Below are positions 1 to 10,538 of a stretch of 62,426 nucleotides of DNA, in pieces; the stretch's first letter is position 1, and each line of letters begins with the position of its first letter. The stretch covers positions 1-62,426 of the forward strand of contig NZ_VMYE01000020.1 of the NCBI RefSeq assembly GCF_007655255.1, written 5' to 3'. Below the pieces are notes generated by a model. The model searched no databases and had not been told where the DNA came from. It was given only the letters and a program-made list of their open reading frames with translations. The DNA comes from Extensimonas perlucida. GTDB taxonomy: Bacteria; Pseudomonadota; Gammaproteobacteria; Burkholderiales; Burkholderiaceae_C. The position numbers and the translations under genes are program-made.

Positions 1-2
1 TC

Positions 3-155
3 TACAACCACCACTTGCCCCAATCAGCCCTGCAGAGCAAGACGCCTATGCAGGCTATGAGTGGGTGGTACGATTCATACCCTCATTTGTTCCATCGGCG
101 GCCTTATGATCGTCCGGGACTGGACACTTACCCAATGGAGAAGAGTTCAAGATAG
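3..155 (+). pseudogene. IS481-type transposase, C-terminal fragment at window edge
   Basis: The first open frame runs from the window edge to a TAG stop at 153-155 and encodes about 50 residues. It contains YNHHLPQSALQ, a YDSYPHLF stretch and a final RPYDRPGLDTY. This resembles the end of the integrase-core transposases of the IS481 type, where a YNHHxPQ block and a GLDT ending are usual. Only the C-terminus is inside the window, so it cannot be said whether the upstream part is intact. The neighbouring frames to the right are broken genes, so this is probably the edge of an insertion in a decayed locus. The family call is from memory of the motif and is moderately sure. Confidence 0.6.
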
Positions 156-397
156 GACGCGCCGGAATTGGAATCCATGCCTATCTCATAGCATCCGACC
201 AGAATGAAAAACGCAGCAGTGCCTTGCGGGAAAAATTGAGAGTGGATGCCGAAAATGGAACGATTTCTGCCGAAATCAGAGATCAAGCCCAAAGGGTCCT
301 ACGATTCATTGAAAGCATCAATAGCGGGATGCGGATGGAAATCAGCCTGGCTCCCATAGCTGCCAAGATCGACTTGGCCGCAATGGTCAAAGAGTAA
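110..397 (+). pseudogene. 5'-truncated hypothetical gene next to the transposase
   Basis: A frame without a usable start codon is open from just after a stop at 107-109 to a TAA at 395-397. It overlaps the transposase tail. The translated end reads like a real soluble protein, rich in charged residues, with segments such as EKRSSALREKLRVDAENG and AQRVLRFIESIN. The only in-frame ATGs are near its end. The simplest reading is the 3' part of a gene whose 5' part was removed by the IS insertion. I do not recognise the family. It has lower GC and more varied codon use than the chromosome that starts at 1133, which fits acquired DNA. Confidence 0.45.
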
Positions 398-416
398 GCT
401 CCGGGAGCGCAGCACC

Positions 417-608
417 GTGTTTGGAATCGATCAGCCTGCTCTCGAAGCGATGGCGCGCAGTGAAGCACTGCAGAACCTGAAATCACTACCTCCTGGCATG
501 CTTGACCGCGTTGCCAAACAGATTAGGGACACCCTGAAAAACGCCTTTTCAAGCGTGCTACGCCGGTCTGGTTTTTCATGTCGTGGGATTCCGGTCGATT
601 GGGCCTGA
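417..608 (+). pseudogene. Hypothetical gene start, interrupted by an IS remnant
   Basis: A GTG start at 417 lies 19 bp after the preceding stop and opens with MFGIDQPALEAMARSEALQN, followed by about 17 more plausible residues ending near VAKQIR. From about position 529 the sequence changes character and matches the end of an IS5-like element read on the other strand. The last 25 or so codons, up to the stop at 606-608, are therefore probably not native. The protein family is unknown. The close spacing to the upstream fragment suggests the two were once consecutive genes of one operon. Confidence 0.35.
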
Positions 609-776
609 ACGACGCTGATTTTTGCCCGCGTCAGTGTCGTTTTCGCGTGTTTTACGGCCCCTTTGCCATTTTCGCGCAGCCTTTGCAGGCTTTCGGGCGC
701 ACTCATGCCTTGGCACCCATCAATGTGTGACGCACCATCCACAGGTTGGACAGCGCAAACAGCGTCTTGATCTGCA
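529..776 (-). mobile_element. IS5-like insertion sequence remnant with transposase tail
   Basis: On the minus strand, 776 down to 703 encodes a short transposase end reading KTLFALSNLWMVR, then a stop. The LFALSNLWM block is typical of the C-terminus of IS5-family transposases. The element seems to continue as non-coding DNA to about 529, where a GGGACACC-like end borders the broken gene that starts at 417. The upstream (N-terminal) part of the transposase is gone, cut at 777 by a different repeat block. The left boundary is inferred from the change of sequence character and was not confirmed by a target duplication. Confidence 0.5.
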
Positions 777-1127
777 AATAATTGGAATCTGACCCCAATT
801 TCCAAAGGGCCGAGCGCAGCGAATGCCCGTGCGGTATCCCCGCCCTTCTGTATGCGCCGAGGAGCGCAGCGCCCGGCGGATAAAGGGCGCGCGATTGTTT
901 GAGCGAAGCGCAGCGCAGCGAGTTTCGCGCGACCCCGCCGGGTGCGAGCACCGCAGGTTGCCCTGACCGCCGCGAGGCGGGCAGGGACGCAGACAGCAGG
1001 GTCGCCTTCTTTTGCCTTCTTTTCTTGGCGAGACAAGAAAAGAAGGTGCGCCGTCGGGCGCAACTCCCGGCGCCCGCACTTCGCCCAATCACCTGCGCCC
1101 AATAATTGGAATCTGACCCCAATTTCC
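777..1127. repeat. 351-bp block flanked by identical 27-bp direct repeats, with a strong hairpin
   Basis: Identical 27-bp sequences, starting AATAATTGGAATCTGACC, occur at 777-803 and 1101-1127. Between them lies GC-rich DNA of low coding appearance with several GCGCAGCG-type runs. It includes a perfect 13-bp inverted repeat, 1015-1027 with 1034-1046, around a 6-nt loop. Blocks of this kind, with a CTTTTCTTG hairpin, are familiar in Comamonadaceae genomes. The block cuts the IS5-like transposase on its left. It ends 5 bp from the stop codon of the SPOR gene on its right. I see no gene in it, and the long minus-strand frames across it look like GC-driven artefacts. Confidence 0.65.
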
Positions 1128-1132
1128 CCCCT

Positions 1133-1960
1133 TCACCCCTCGCAACTGCGCCAAGCCCTCCCCCCGAGCTGCGGGCGCAGCGCGTCGGCCTGGGGACGCA
1201 GGGCTTCGGTGACGGCGGGCAGGCGCAGGACGTAGGCGGTGCCGGCGGGGCGCTCGGGCACCACGCGCGCGGTGCGCACGCCCTTGGCGCGCAGCTCGGT
1301 CAGGGCGCGCTGGGCGGCATCCTCGCTGCTGTAGCGGCCCAGCGACAGGCCGGGCTCCCAGGCGGCGCCGGGGCGGTCGAAGGCGATGCCGAGTTCACGC
1401 AATTCGGCCTTTTTTTTGTCGAGCAAGTCCTCCTGCGGGAAGCGCCCCAGATACACCATCCAACGCCCCGCGACCGGAACGGGGTCTAGCGTCCAGCTGC
1501 CTTGCGGCCAGCGCGCCAGGGCCTTGCGCAGCGTCTCGGCCTGGTGCGCGTCGAAGGTGCCGGCCTGCAGGCATACCGTGGGCGCCGCGGAGGGGCGGGA
1601 GGCCGCTGCGGGGCCGGTTGGATGGGGGGCGGCAGCGGCCACGGACGCCGCTTCGGCAGCGGTGGCTGGAGCCGATGCGGGTGCTGCGGCTGCGTCGGTC
1701 GGGGGCGCAGACGCCGCAGGCACCGCCGAAGAGGCTGCCGATGTGCTGGAAGGCGCGGAAGATGAGACAGAGAAGGGGGCGGAGGCCGGCGCTGTGCGCA
1801 GGATTTGCAGCGTCTCGGGCCGGATTTGCTGCAGCTGGTGCTGCGGCTCGGAAGTCTCGGCGGGCGCGAGGCCCAGCGCGCGCAAGGCGCCGTGCGACCA
1901 GGCGAAGTAGCCAAGGTTTAGCAAAAACAGGAGCAAGACGAAGAAGCGCAGCATGGGCAA
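1133..1960 (-). CDS. SPOR-domain membrane protein
   Basis: The 275-residue protein starts with a hydrophobic segment at about residues 4-24 (FFVLLLFLLNLGYFAW) and looks like a single-pass inner-membrane protein. An Ala/Pro/Ser-rich linker follows to about residue 125. The C-terminal part carries two half-repeats, around VCLQAGTF and WEPGLSLGRYSSEDAAQRAL. These fit a SPOR domain, which in other proteins binds peptidoglycan stripped of its side peptides at the septum. It lies 5 bp downstream of birA on the same strand, so the two are probably co-transcribed, an arrangement seen in other Burkholderiales. The precise role is not known; the membrane anchor and domain are visible. The 27-bp repeat block ends 5 bp beyond its stop. 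Confidence 0.75.
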   Translation of the reverse strand: MPMLRFFVLLLFLLNLGYFAWSHGALRALGLAPAETSEPQHQLQQIRPETLQILRTAPASAPFSVSSSAPSSTSAASSAVPAASAPPTDAAAAPASAPATAAEAASVAAAAPHPTGPAAASRPSAAPTVCLQAGTFDAHQAETLRKALARWPQGSWTLDPVPVAGRWMVYLGRFPQEDLLDKKKAELRELGIAFDRPGAAWEPGLSLGRYSSEDAAQRALTELRAKGVRTARVVPERPAGTAYVLRLPAVTEALRPQADALRPQLGGRAWRSCEG

Positions 1961-1965
1961 AGAGC

Positions 1966-3051
1966 TTATTTGGCAGCGGACGATGGCGCCGCGGGAGGGC
2001 CTGAGGTGGCCGCGCCGACGGCGCCGGAGTCATCGGCAGCACCCGCTCCGGCGGCGCCAACAGCGCGGGCGCGCGGGCGCACGCTGACCTCGGAACTCGT
2101 GACGCTGCGCAGGCCCGTGGGCGTTTGCACCTGCAGGGCGCCGTCCGCGCCCACGCCTTGCGCCACGCCGCTCGTGCCGTCGCTGAGCAGCACTTCGCGC
2201 CCTGCCAGAAGGTCGCGCGCGGCGTAGCGGGCGCGCAGCGGCGCAAAGCCGTGCGCGGCGAAGGCTTGCACGGTGGCGAGTAGCGGCCCCAGCAGGCGCA
2301 GCAGCGCGCTGGGCGCGTCCATGCCTTGGAGCCTGTCGGACTTTGGAGTCGTCGGCTGCGAATCCGGCAAAAACGGATCTCGCTGGGGCGCATTCTCGCT
2401 ATCGACGCCCAAAGCCTGGCAGGCTCCTGGCGCGATGTCTTGCAGGCAGGCGGGCGGCGTGGCGAGTCCTTGCGCGTCGCGCGGGCGGATGTTGATGCCT
2501 ATGCCTATGACCACGTAGCGCGCTGATGCGGACGCTGAGGTGCGCGGCTGTGCGGCAAAGCCGGGCGCCGCGTCCGGCAGCACGAAGCTCGCTGTCTCGA
2601 TCAGGATGCCGCCGAGCTTGCGGTCGTCGGCCAGCCACAAGTCGTTGGGCCACTTGAGGCCCAGGCGCAGCTTACGATCAAGCGCACCGAGTTCCGGCTG
2701 CAGGCTCTCGGCCACGCTCAGCCCCACGGCCAGCGACAGGCCCGACCAGTCGCGCGGCGCGAGCGGCAGGCCCAGCGAAAAGGTTAGCGAATCGCCGGGG
2801 CTGCTGAGCCATTGCCGCCCCAGGCGCCCGCGCCCTGCGGTCTGCTGCTCGGCCACGAGCAGCGTGGGCACGCAGTGCCCGTCGCGTGCGCGGCGCATGA
2901 GCTCGGTGTTGGTCGAGTCGATGCGCTCGAGCACCTCGACGATCCCGCCCGGCAGGTGCGCCGTGAGCGCCTGCTGCAGTGCGGCGATGGGCCAGACAGG
3001 TCTGTCCGCGCTGGCGGCGTCGGTGGCTGCGTGCAGGGGCGTTTGCGTCAT
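1966..3051 (-). CDS. birA: Biotin--[acetyl-CoA carboxylase] ligase with repeat-encoded insertion
   Basis: This 361-residue protein attaches biotin to the biotin carrier protein of acetyl-CoA carboxylase, and probably to other biotin enzymes. Visible motifs are DSTNTEL, the ATP/biotin loop GRGRLGRQW (about residues 73-81), KWPNDLW, KLGGIL and GIGIN (about residues 181-186). There is no N-terminal helix-turn-helix, so it is the non-regulatory short type. Residues about 209-241 are encoded by a 100-bp palindromic repeat inserted in frame between the catalytic domain and the small C-terminal domain (near GLRSVTSSEV). Without it the protein would be near the usual size, apart from an Ala-rich tail of about 30 residues. 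The start overlaps the stop of the upstream SET gene by ATGA, which suggests translational coupling. Confidence 0.93.
   Translation of the reverse strand: MTQTPLHAATDAASADRPVWPIAALQQALTAHLPGGIVEVLERIDSTNTELMRRARDGHCVPTLLVAEQQTAGRGRLGRQWLSSPGDSLTFSLGLPLAPRDWSGLSLAVGLSVAESLQPELGALDRKLRLGLKWPNDLWLADDRKLGGILIETASFVLPDAAPGFAAQPRTSASASARYVVIGIGINIRPRDAQGLATPPACLQDIAPGACQALGVDSENAPQRDPFLPDSQPTTPKSDRLQGMDAPSALLRLLGPLLATVQAFAAHGFAPLRARYAARDLLAGREVLLSDGTSGVAQGVGADGALQVQTPTGLRSVTSSEVSVRPRARAVGAAGAGAADDSGAVGAATSGPPAAPSSAAK
2328..2427. repeat. Palindromic coding-compatible element, 100-bp short form, inside birA
   Basis: Its ends are inverted repeats of the GGAGCCTGTCGGACTTTGG type with three mismatches at one end. 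The sequence matches the two 163-bp copies at 21373-21535 and 35655-35817, except that a 63-bp internal segment is absent. The missing segment is bounded in the long copies by the direct repeat GGCTGCGAAT, of which one copy remains here. On the birA strand the element is open and encodes a stretch containing SENAPQR and PFLPDSQP. Element plus a 2-bp target duplication is 102 bp, exactly 34 codons. Confidence 0.9.
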
Positions 3052-3584
3052 GGCTGGCCCCGGCGTGCGCTTTTGCGCGCGCGCTTGGGCGCGAGCAGCG
3101 TGCCCCGGCAGTCGGGGCTGCCGCAGCGGCAGGCGTATTCGGCCTTGAGCTTGGCCGTCTGGCGCGCGTCGATCACGAGCGCGTAGTCGAAGCTCAGCTC
3201 CTCGCCCGCGCGGATGTTGCGCAGCGCGACGATGAAGATGCGGCCCGCGCGTTCGTCAGCGTAGCAGTTGGGCGCGCAGCTGTGGTTGATCCAGCGCGAG
3301 GCGTTGCCGCCCACCTTGCCGTCGATCACGTGTTCGTCATCGATGTGGAAGTAAAACGTGTGCTGCGGCTGCGCCGGATCGTGCGGGTGGCGCGCCAGCG
3401 CCTCCTGCCAGCTGATGACTTCGCCGGTATATTCGATCAGCACCTCGCCCTCGGCGATGTCCTGCAGCGCGAACACGCCCCTGCCGTGCACGGCCGAGCG
3501 CCGCACCTGCAGGCGCCGGCCCCGGCCCCGCACAGCAGTGGCAGGAAAATCTTCCGCCGCCGCGGCGGCATTCGTGCAAGACAT
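3048..3584 (-). CDS. SET-domain protein-lysine methyltransferase
   Basis: The 178-residue protein has the SET fold signature. HGRGVFALQDIAEGE is at about residues 33-47. The AdoMet/pseudoknot motif RWINHSCAPNC and GEELSFDYAL come next. A cysteine-rich post-SET tail, CRCGSPDCRGTLL, follows and normally holds one zinc ion. Such enzymes transfer methyl groups from AdoMet to lysine. Bacterial targets are mostly unknown, so the substrate here is not inferred. A short basic tail (KRARKSARRG) follows. It is the first gene of a minus-strand set with birA and the SPOR gene. The ATG at 3584 is the first in frame and is followed by a low-complexity Ala-rich N-terminus of about 10 residues. Confidence 0.85.
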   Translation of the reverse strand: MSCTNAAAAAEDFPATAVRGRGRRLQVRRSAVHGRGVFALQDIAEGEVLIEYTGEVISWQEALARHPHDPAQPQHTFYFHIDDEHVIDGKVGGNASRWINHSCAPNCYADERAGRIFIVALRNIRAGEELSFDYALVIDARQTAKLKAEYACRCGSPDCRGTLLAPKRARKSARRGQP

Positions 3585-3615
3585 GGCAAAACTCTGTTAA
3601 TTTGAAATTTGCACC

Positions 3616-3639
3616 TGCGCGCGCGTGTATGCGCGCGCA
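3616..3639. repeat. Alternating CG hairpin between divergent SET and topB genes
   Basis: A perfect 9-bp inverted repeat made almost only of alternating C and G (3616-3624 with 3631-3639, six-nt loop) lies in the 93-bp gap between the SET and topB start codons. There is no T-run, so it is not a standard terminator. It could form a cruciform, Z-DNA or an mRNA hairpin in the topB leader. A TAGAAA-like -10 box follows at about 3653, so topB may start downstream of the hairpin. Confidence 0.5.
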
Positions 3640-3677
3640 AGGCCAAACATTGTAGAAAACACACCAAAATATTCCGC

Positions 3678-6704
<3,027 letters not shown>

Positions 6705-6714
6705 GGGGCGGGGC

Positions 6715-7221
6715 TCACCTGCCGTCCTCGACCGCCAGCGGCAGCCTCGTGTCGAATTTCGCGCGCCGGGTGGCGAAAAAGGCGCGCACGTTGCGCACGT
6801 TCGCGTCGCTCGTGAACAGGCGCTGCGCGAGCGCCTGGTAGCTCGGCATGTCGCGCGTGTGCACCACGAGGATGAAGTCCGGCCCCGGCGCGACGCGCCA
6901 GCATTGCTGCACGCACTCCTCGGCCACGGCGCGCGCCTCGAAGGCGTCCAGCTGCTCCGCGCCTTGGCGCTCCAGCGACACCTCGACGATGCACGCGAGG
7001 CCGTGCCCTTGCAGGGCGGCGAGCCGCTCGGGCGCCAGGATGGCGACCTGCCGCTCGATGAGCCCGAGCGCACGCAGCCGCTGCACGCGGCGCAGGCAGG
7101 TGGGCGGCGAGACATGCACCTTGGCGGCGAGCGCCTGCTGGCTCAGCGAGGCGTCCTGCTGCAGCAGGTCCAGCAGGCGCAGGTCGGTGGCGTCCAGTTG
7201 GAAGGTTTCAGTTTTCTGCAT
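6715..7221 (-). CDS. Lrp/AsnC family transcriptional regulator
   Basis: The 168-residue protein has the standard Lrp layout. An N-terminal winged helix-turn-helix spans residues about 10-65 (DLRLLDLLQQDASLSQQALA, then VSPPTCLRRVQRLRALGLI). An AsnC-type ligand and oligomerisation domain spans about 75-155 (CVQQCWRVAPGPDFILVV). Such proteins form dimers to octamers and respond to an amino acid. The effector is not visible from sequence. It is transcribed away from glmS. Two TGAAA-N5-TTTCA palindromes lie directly upstream of its start codon and are good candidates for its own binding sites. Its stop lies 10 bp from the topB stop, so the two genes converge. Confidence 0.87.
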   Translation of the reverse strand: MQKTETFQLDATDLRLLDLLQQDASLSQQALAAKVHVSPPTCLRRVQRLRALGLIERQVAILAPERLAALQGHGLACIVEVSLERQGAEQLDAFEARAVAEECVQQCWRVAPGPDFILVVHTRDMPSYQALAQRLFTSDANVRNVRAFFATRRAKFDTRLPLAVEDGR

Positions 7222-7226
7222 GGATA

Positions 7227-7270
7227 TGAAAATAAATTTCAGGCATGGGTAGGTCTGAAATATAGTTTCA
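7227..7270. promoter_or_regulatory. Paired TGAAA-N5-TTTCA palindromes, candidate Lrp-type operator
   Basis: Two perfect palindromes, 7227-7241 and 7256-7270, have the same half-sites and the same 5-bp AT-rich centre length. Their centres are 29 bp apart, close to three helical turns. A further TGAAATT half-site starts at 7280. The first palindrome begins 5 bp upstream of the regulator's ATG. The spacing suits side-by-side binding by an Lrp-type octamer or two dimers. The function is inferred from position and symmetry. Confidence 0.6.
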
Positions 7271-7346
7271 AAATCGGCTGAAATTCGAGCGCCAAAGAAA
7301 AAGCTCTTTGCCTACGATGGCAGCCGTTTCGCCCAAGGAGGTTTTC

Positions 7347-9269
7347 ATGTGCGGCATCGTCGGCGCGGTTTCCACGCGCAACATCGTTCCCATCCTGGTG
7401 CAGGGCCTGCAGCGGCTCGAGTACCGCGGCTATGACTCGTGCGGCATCGCCGTGCACGCGGGCAGCCTGGCGCCGCAGGGCGCCGCGGGCTTGCAGCGCG
7501 TGCGCGGCACCGCGCGCGTGGCCGAGCTGCTCGCGCAGGTGCAGGCGCAGCAGCTCGAAAGCGCCACGGGCATCGCGCACACGCGCTGGGCCACGCATGG
7601 CGCGCCCACGGTGGACAACGCGCACCCGCATTTCAGCCACGGTGCATGCGGCGACGAGGCCGACGCCGACGCGGGCACGCCCGGGCGCGTGGCCCTGGTG
7701 CACAACGGCATCATCGAAAACTACGAAGAGCTGCGCGCGCGGCTGCAGGCGCGCGGCTACCGCTTCACGAGCCAGACCGACACCGAGGTGATCGCGCACC
7801 TGGTGGACAGCCACTACGGCGGCGACCTGTTCGCCGCGGTGCAGGCCGCGGTGGCCGAGCTGCGCGGCGCCTACGCGATCGCCGTGCTGCACCGCGACGA
7901 GCCGCACCGCCTCGTGGGCGCGCGCGCGGGCTCGCCGCTGGTGCTGGGCGTGGGCCAGGGCGGGGCCGAGCACTTCGTGGCGAGCGACGCGATGGCGCTC
8001 GCGGGCGTGACGGACCAGATCATCTACCTCGAAGAAGGCGACCTCGTCGATCTGCAGCCGGGGCGCTACTGGATCGTCGGCCCGGCGGGGCGCCCGCTCA
8101 CACCGCAGGAGCGCCCCGTGCGCACCGTGCAGGCCTTCAGCGGCGCGGTCGAGCTCGGGCCGTACCGCCATTACATGCAAAAAGAAATTTTCGAGCAGCC
8201 GCGCGCGCTCGCTGACACGCTCCAGGGCGTGGCGGGCATCGTGCCCGAGCTGTTCGACGGCATTGCGCAGCCGGGCCGCCCGCACCAAGCCGCGTGGCGC
8301 GTGTTCCAGGAGATCGACCGCGTGCTGATCCTGGGTTGCGGCACGAGCTATTACAGCGGCTGCGTCGCGCGCTACTGGCTCGAAGACATCGCCGCAATCC
8401 CCACGCAGGTCGAGGTCGCGAGCGAATACCGCTACCGCGCGAGCGTGCCCGACGCGCGCACCCTGGTCGTGGTCATCAGCCAGAGCGGCGAGACCGCCGA
8501 CACGCTGGCCGCGCTGCGCCACGCGCAAAGCCTGGGCATGCGCCACACGCTCACCATCTGCAACGTCGCCACGAGTGCCATGGTGCGCGAGTGCGCGCTT
8601 GCCTACATCACGCGCGCCGGCGTCGAAATCGGCGTGGCGAGCACCAAGGCGTTCACGACGCAGCTCGCGGGGCTGTTTCTGCTCACGCTCGCGCTAGCAC
8701 AATCCCGCGGGCGCCTGGCCAAAGCGCAGGAAGATGCACATCTCAAGGCCATGCGCCACCTGCCTGCGGCGCTGCATGCGGCGCTCGCGCTCGAGCCGCA
8801 AATCATCAGCTGGGCCGAAGCCTTCGCGAGCAAAGAAAACGCCTTGTTTCTGGGCCGCGGCATGCACTACCCGATCGCGCAGGAAGGCGCGCTCAAGCTC
8901 AAGGAAATCAGCTACATCCACGCCGAGGCCTACCCCGCGGGCGAGCTCAAGCACGGCCCGCTCGCGCTCGTCACGAGCGCCATGCCGGTGGTCACCATCG
9001 CGCCCAACGATGCGCTGCTCGAAAAGCTCAAGAGCAACATGCAGGAGGTGCGCGCGCGCGGCGGCCAGCTTTACGTGCTCGCCGATGCCGGCACGCAGAT
9101 CGACAACGGCGAAGGCATGCACGTCATCCGCATGCCCGAGAACTACGGCCCGCTGAGCCCGCTGCTGCACGTGGTGCCGCTGCAGCTGCTGGCCTACCAC
9201 ACCGCCTGCGCGCGCGGCACCGACGTGGACAAGCCACGCAACCTGGCCAAGTCGGTGACGGTGGAGTAG
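7347..9269 (+). CDS. glmS: Glutamine--fructose-6-phosphate aminotransferase (isomerizing)
   Basis: The 640-residue enzyme makes glucosamine-6-phosphate from fructose-6-phosphate and glutamine, the entry step to peptidoglycan and LPS amino sugars. The start at 7347 puts Cys at position 2 (MCGIVGAV), which must become the N-terminal nucleophile, and an AAGGAGG ribosome site ends 5 bp before it. The glutaminase half carries TRWATHG and HNGIIENY. Two SIS sugar-isomerase domains follow, with [18 protein letters not shown] and ASTKAFTTQ. The end, [13 protein letters not shown], is typical. It is about 30 residues longer than the E. coli enzyme, with small Ala/Gly/Asp-rich insertions in the glutaminase domain. 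The regulatory sites upstream also lie in its promoter region, so control by the Lrp-type neighbour is possible. Confidence 0.96.
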   Translation: MCGIVGAVSTRNIVPILVQGLQRLEYRGYDSCGIAVHAGSLAPQGAAGLQRVRGTARVAELLAQVQAQQLESATGIAHTRWATHGAPTVDNAHPHFSHGACGDEADADAGTPGRVALVHNGIIENYEELRARLQARGYRFTSQTDTEVIAHLVDSHYGGDLFAAVQAAVAELRGAYAIAVLHRDEPHRLVGARAGSPLVLGVGQGGAEHFVASDAMALAGVTDQIIYLEEGDLVDLQPGRYWIVGPAGRPLTPQERPVRTVQAFSGAVELGPYRHYMQKEIFEQPRALADTLQGVAGIVPELFDGIAQPGRPHQAAWRVFQEIDRVLILGCGTSYYSGCVARYWLEDIAAIPTQVEVASEYRYRASVPDARTLVVVISQSGETADTLAALRHAQSLGMRHTLTICNVATSAMVRECALAYITRAGVEIGVASTKAFTTQLAGLFLLTLALAQSRGRLAKAQEDAHLKAMRHLPAALHAALALEPQIISWAEAFASKENALFLGRGMHYPIAQEGALKLKEISYIHAEAYPAGELKHGPLALVTSAMPVVTIAPNDALLEKLKSNMQEVRARGGQLYVLADAGTQIDNGEGMHVIRMPENYGPLSPLLHVVPLQLLAYHTACARGTDVDKPRNLAKSVTVE

Positions 9270-9338
9270 GGCGGGCGATTGCGTGTCGCCATTCTCTGGC
9301 AGGGACTTCGGCGACCAAACTCCGGCAGGCTCCAGGGA

Positions 9339-10520
9339 TCACGGTTGCACCCCCTCGTTCAGAATGTCGAGATAGGCCGGATAGGCAAACACACGCTCGC
9401 GCTTGCGGCCGGTGATCTCGCGTGCGATGCCCAGGCGCTCCAGCGCTTCGACTGCCCGCGCGGCGGTGGGGAAGCTCAGGCTCGTCGCTGCGGCCAAGGT
9501 GTGGATGCTGGCCAAAGGCCGGCGGCGCAGGGCGTCGAACACACGCAAGGCGTTGGCCGCGGCGCGGCCCAGGGTTTGCACGTGCGCGGCATCGGCGGCA
9601 AACAGGGCGAGCAGCCGGTGCGCGGTGTCCACGGCACCCGTGGCGGTTTGCTCTACCCCTTCAAGGAAGAAGTCGAGCCAAGCCTCCCAGTCGCCGGCGG
9701 TGCGCACGACATCGAGCAAGCGGTAGTACTCGACACGGTGCTTCTTGAAGTAGAGCGAAAGGTACAGGAGCGGCTGACGCAGCACGCCGTCATGGTGCAG
9801 GATCAAGGCAACGAGCAGTCGCCCGACGCGACCATTGCCATCCAGGAACGGGTGGATGGTTTCGAATTGCACATGGGCGAGCGCCGCCTTGACCAGCGCT
9901 CCTGGGGCCTCGGGGGCGTGCAGGAAGCGCTCCAGCGCGGCCATGCAAGGCTCGACTTCGGGCGGTGGCGGGGGGACATACTGGGCATTGCCGGGGCGGG
10001 TGCCGCCGATCCAGTTCTGGCTGCGGCGAAACTCGCCCGGCTGCTTGTCGGCACCCCGCCCGCGCGCGAGCAGCCTGCCGTGGATTTCGCGCAGCAACCG
10101 GTTGCTCAAGGGGAAGCCATCGGAAAGCCGCGCCAGCCCATGCTCCAGCGCCGCCACATAGTTGGAGACCTCGACCACGTCGTCGAAAGGCACGCCGGGC
10201 GCTTGGTCGAGCTCGAACAGTAGCAGGTCGGAGAGCGACGATTGCGTGCCTTCTATTTGGCTGGAGAGCACGGCTTCGCGCCGCACATAGGCATAGAGAA
10301 AGAGATCGGGCTCTGGCAGCAGCGCCGTAATGGCGTCGAGCCGACCGCAGGCGAGCAGCGCCCTCTCCAGCCGCCTTTGGATGGACGCAGTGAGCAGGAG
10401 CGGCGGGGTGGGCGGCAGAGGATGGGGAACGAAAGCGCGCACGGCCTCCCCGGCAGTGGATGCCAGCCTATATTCGCCGGTGAGACCTCGTTCCAAACTC
10501 GCCTCCTCTGACCTGTTCAT
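9339..10520 (-). CDS. Fic family protein with built-in inhibitory motif
   Basis: The 393-residue protein carries the Fic core HPFLDGNGRVGRLL at about residues 221-234, with the catalytic His. Fic enzymes usually transfer AMP from ATP to a hydroxyl on a target protein. An N-terminal motif, SSQIEGT at about residues 84-92, matches the (S/T)xxxE(G/N) inhibitory helix of class II Fic proteins. It therefore probably controls itself and needs no separate antitoxin. No antitoxin gene is visible beside it. The C-terminus has a winged-helix region (SLSFPTAARAVEALERLGI), common in Fic proteins that may also bind DNA. The start codon lies within a perfect palindrome. The target is unknown. Confidence 0.88.
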   Translation of the reverse strand: MNRSEEASLERGLTGEYRLASTAGEAVRAFVPHPLPPTPPLLLTASIQRRLERALLACGRLDAITALLPEPDLFLYAYVRREAVLSSQIEGTQSSLSDLLLFELDQAPGVPFDDVVEVSNYVAALEHGLARLSDGFPLSNRLLREIHGRLLARGRGADKQPGEFRRSQNWIGGTRPGNAQYVPPPPPEVEPCMAALERFLHAPEAPGALVKAALAHVQFETIHPFLDGNGRVGRLLVALILHHDGVLRQPLLYLSLYFKKHRVEYYRLLDVVRTAGDWEAWLDFFLEGVEQTATGAVDTAHRLLALFAADAAHVQTLGRAAANALRVFDALRRRPLASIHTLAAATSLSFPTAARAVEALERLGIAREITGRKRERVFAYPAYLDILNEGVQP

Positions 10521-10538
10521 GCAAAGACCATGAACAGG
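10512..10538. promoter_or_regulatory. Perfect palindrome covering the fic start codon
   Basis: The sequence CCTGTTCATG at 10512-10521 is repeated inverted at 10529-10538 with a 7-bp spacer. The fic start codon (CAT on the plus strand, 10518-10520) lies inside the first arm. A further partial copy, TTATTCATG, follows at 10542-10550. Because the protein has a C-terminal winged helix, this may be an operator for self-control. It could equally form an mRNA hairpin that hides the start codon. Confidence 0.5.

Noticed and set aside
9339-10520. Fic gene as part of a toxin-antitoxin pair
   Set aside because: No small antitoxin gene lies on either side, and the inhibitory motif is inside the protein itself.
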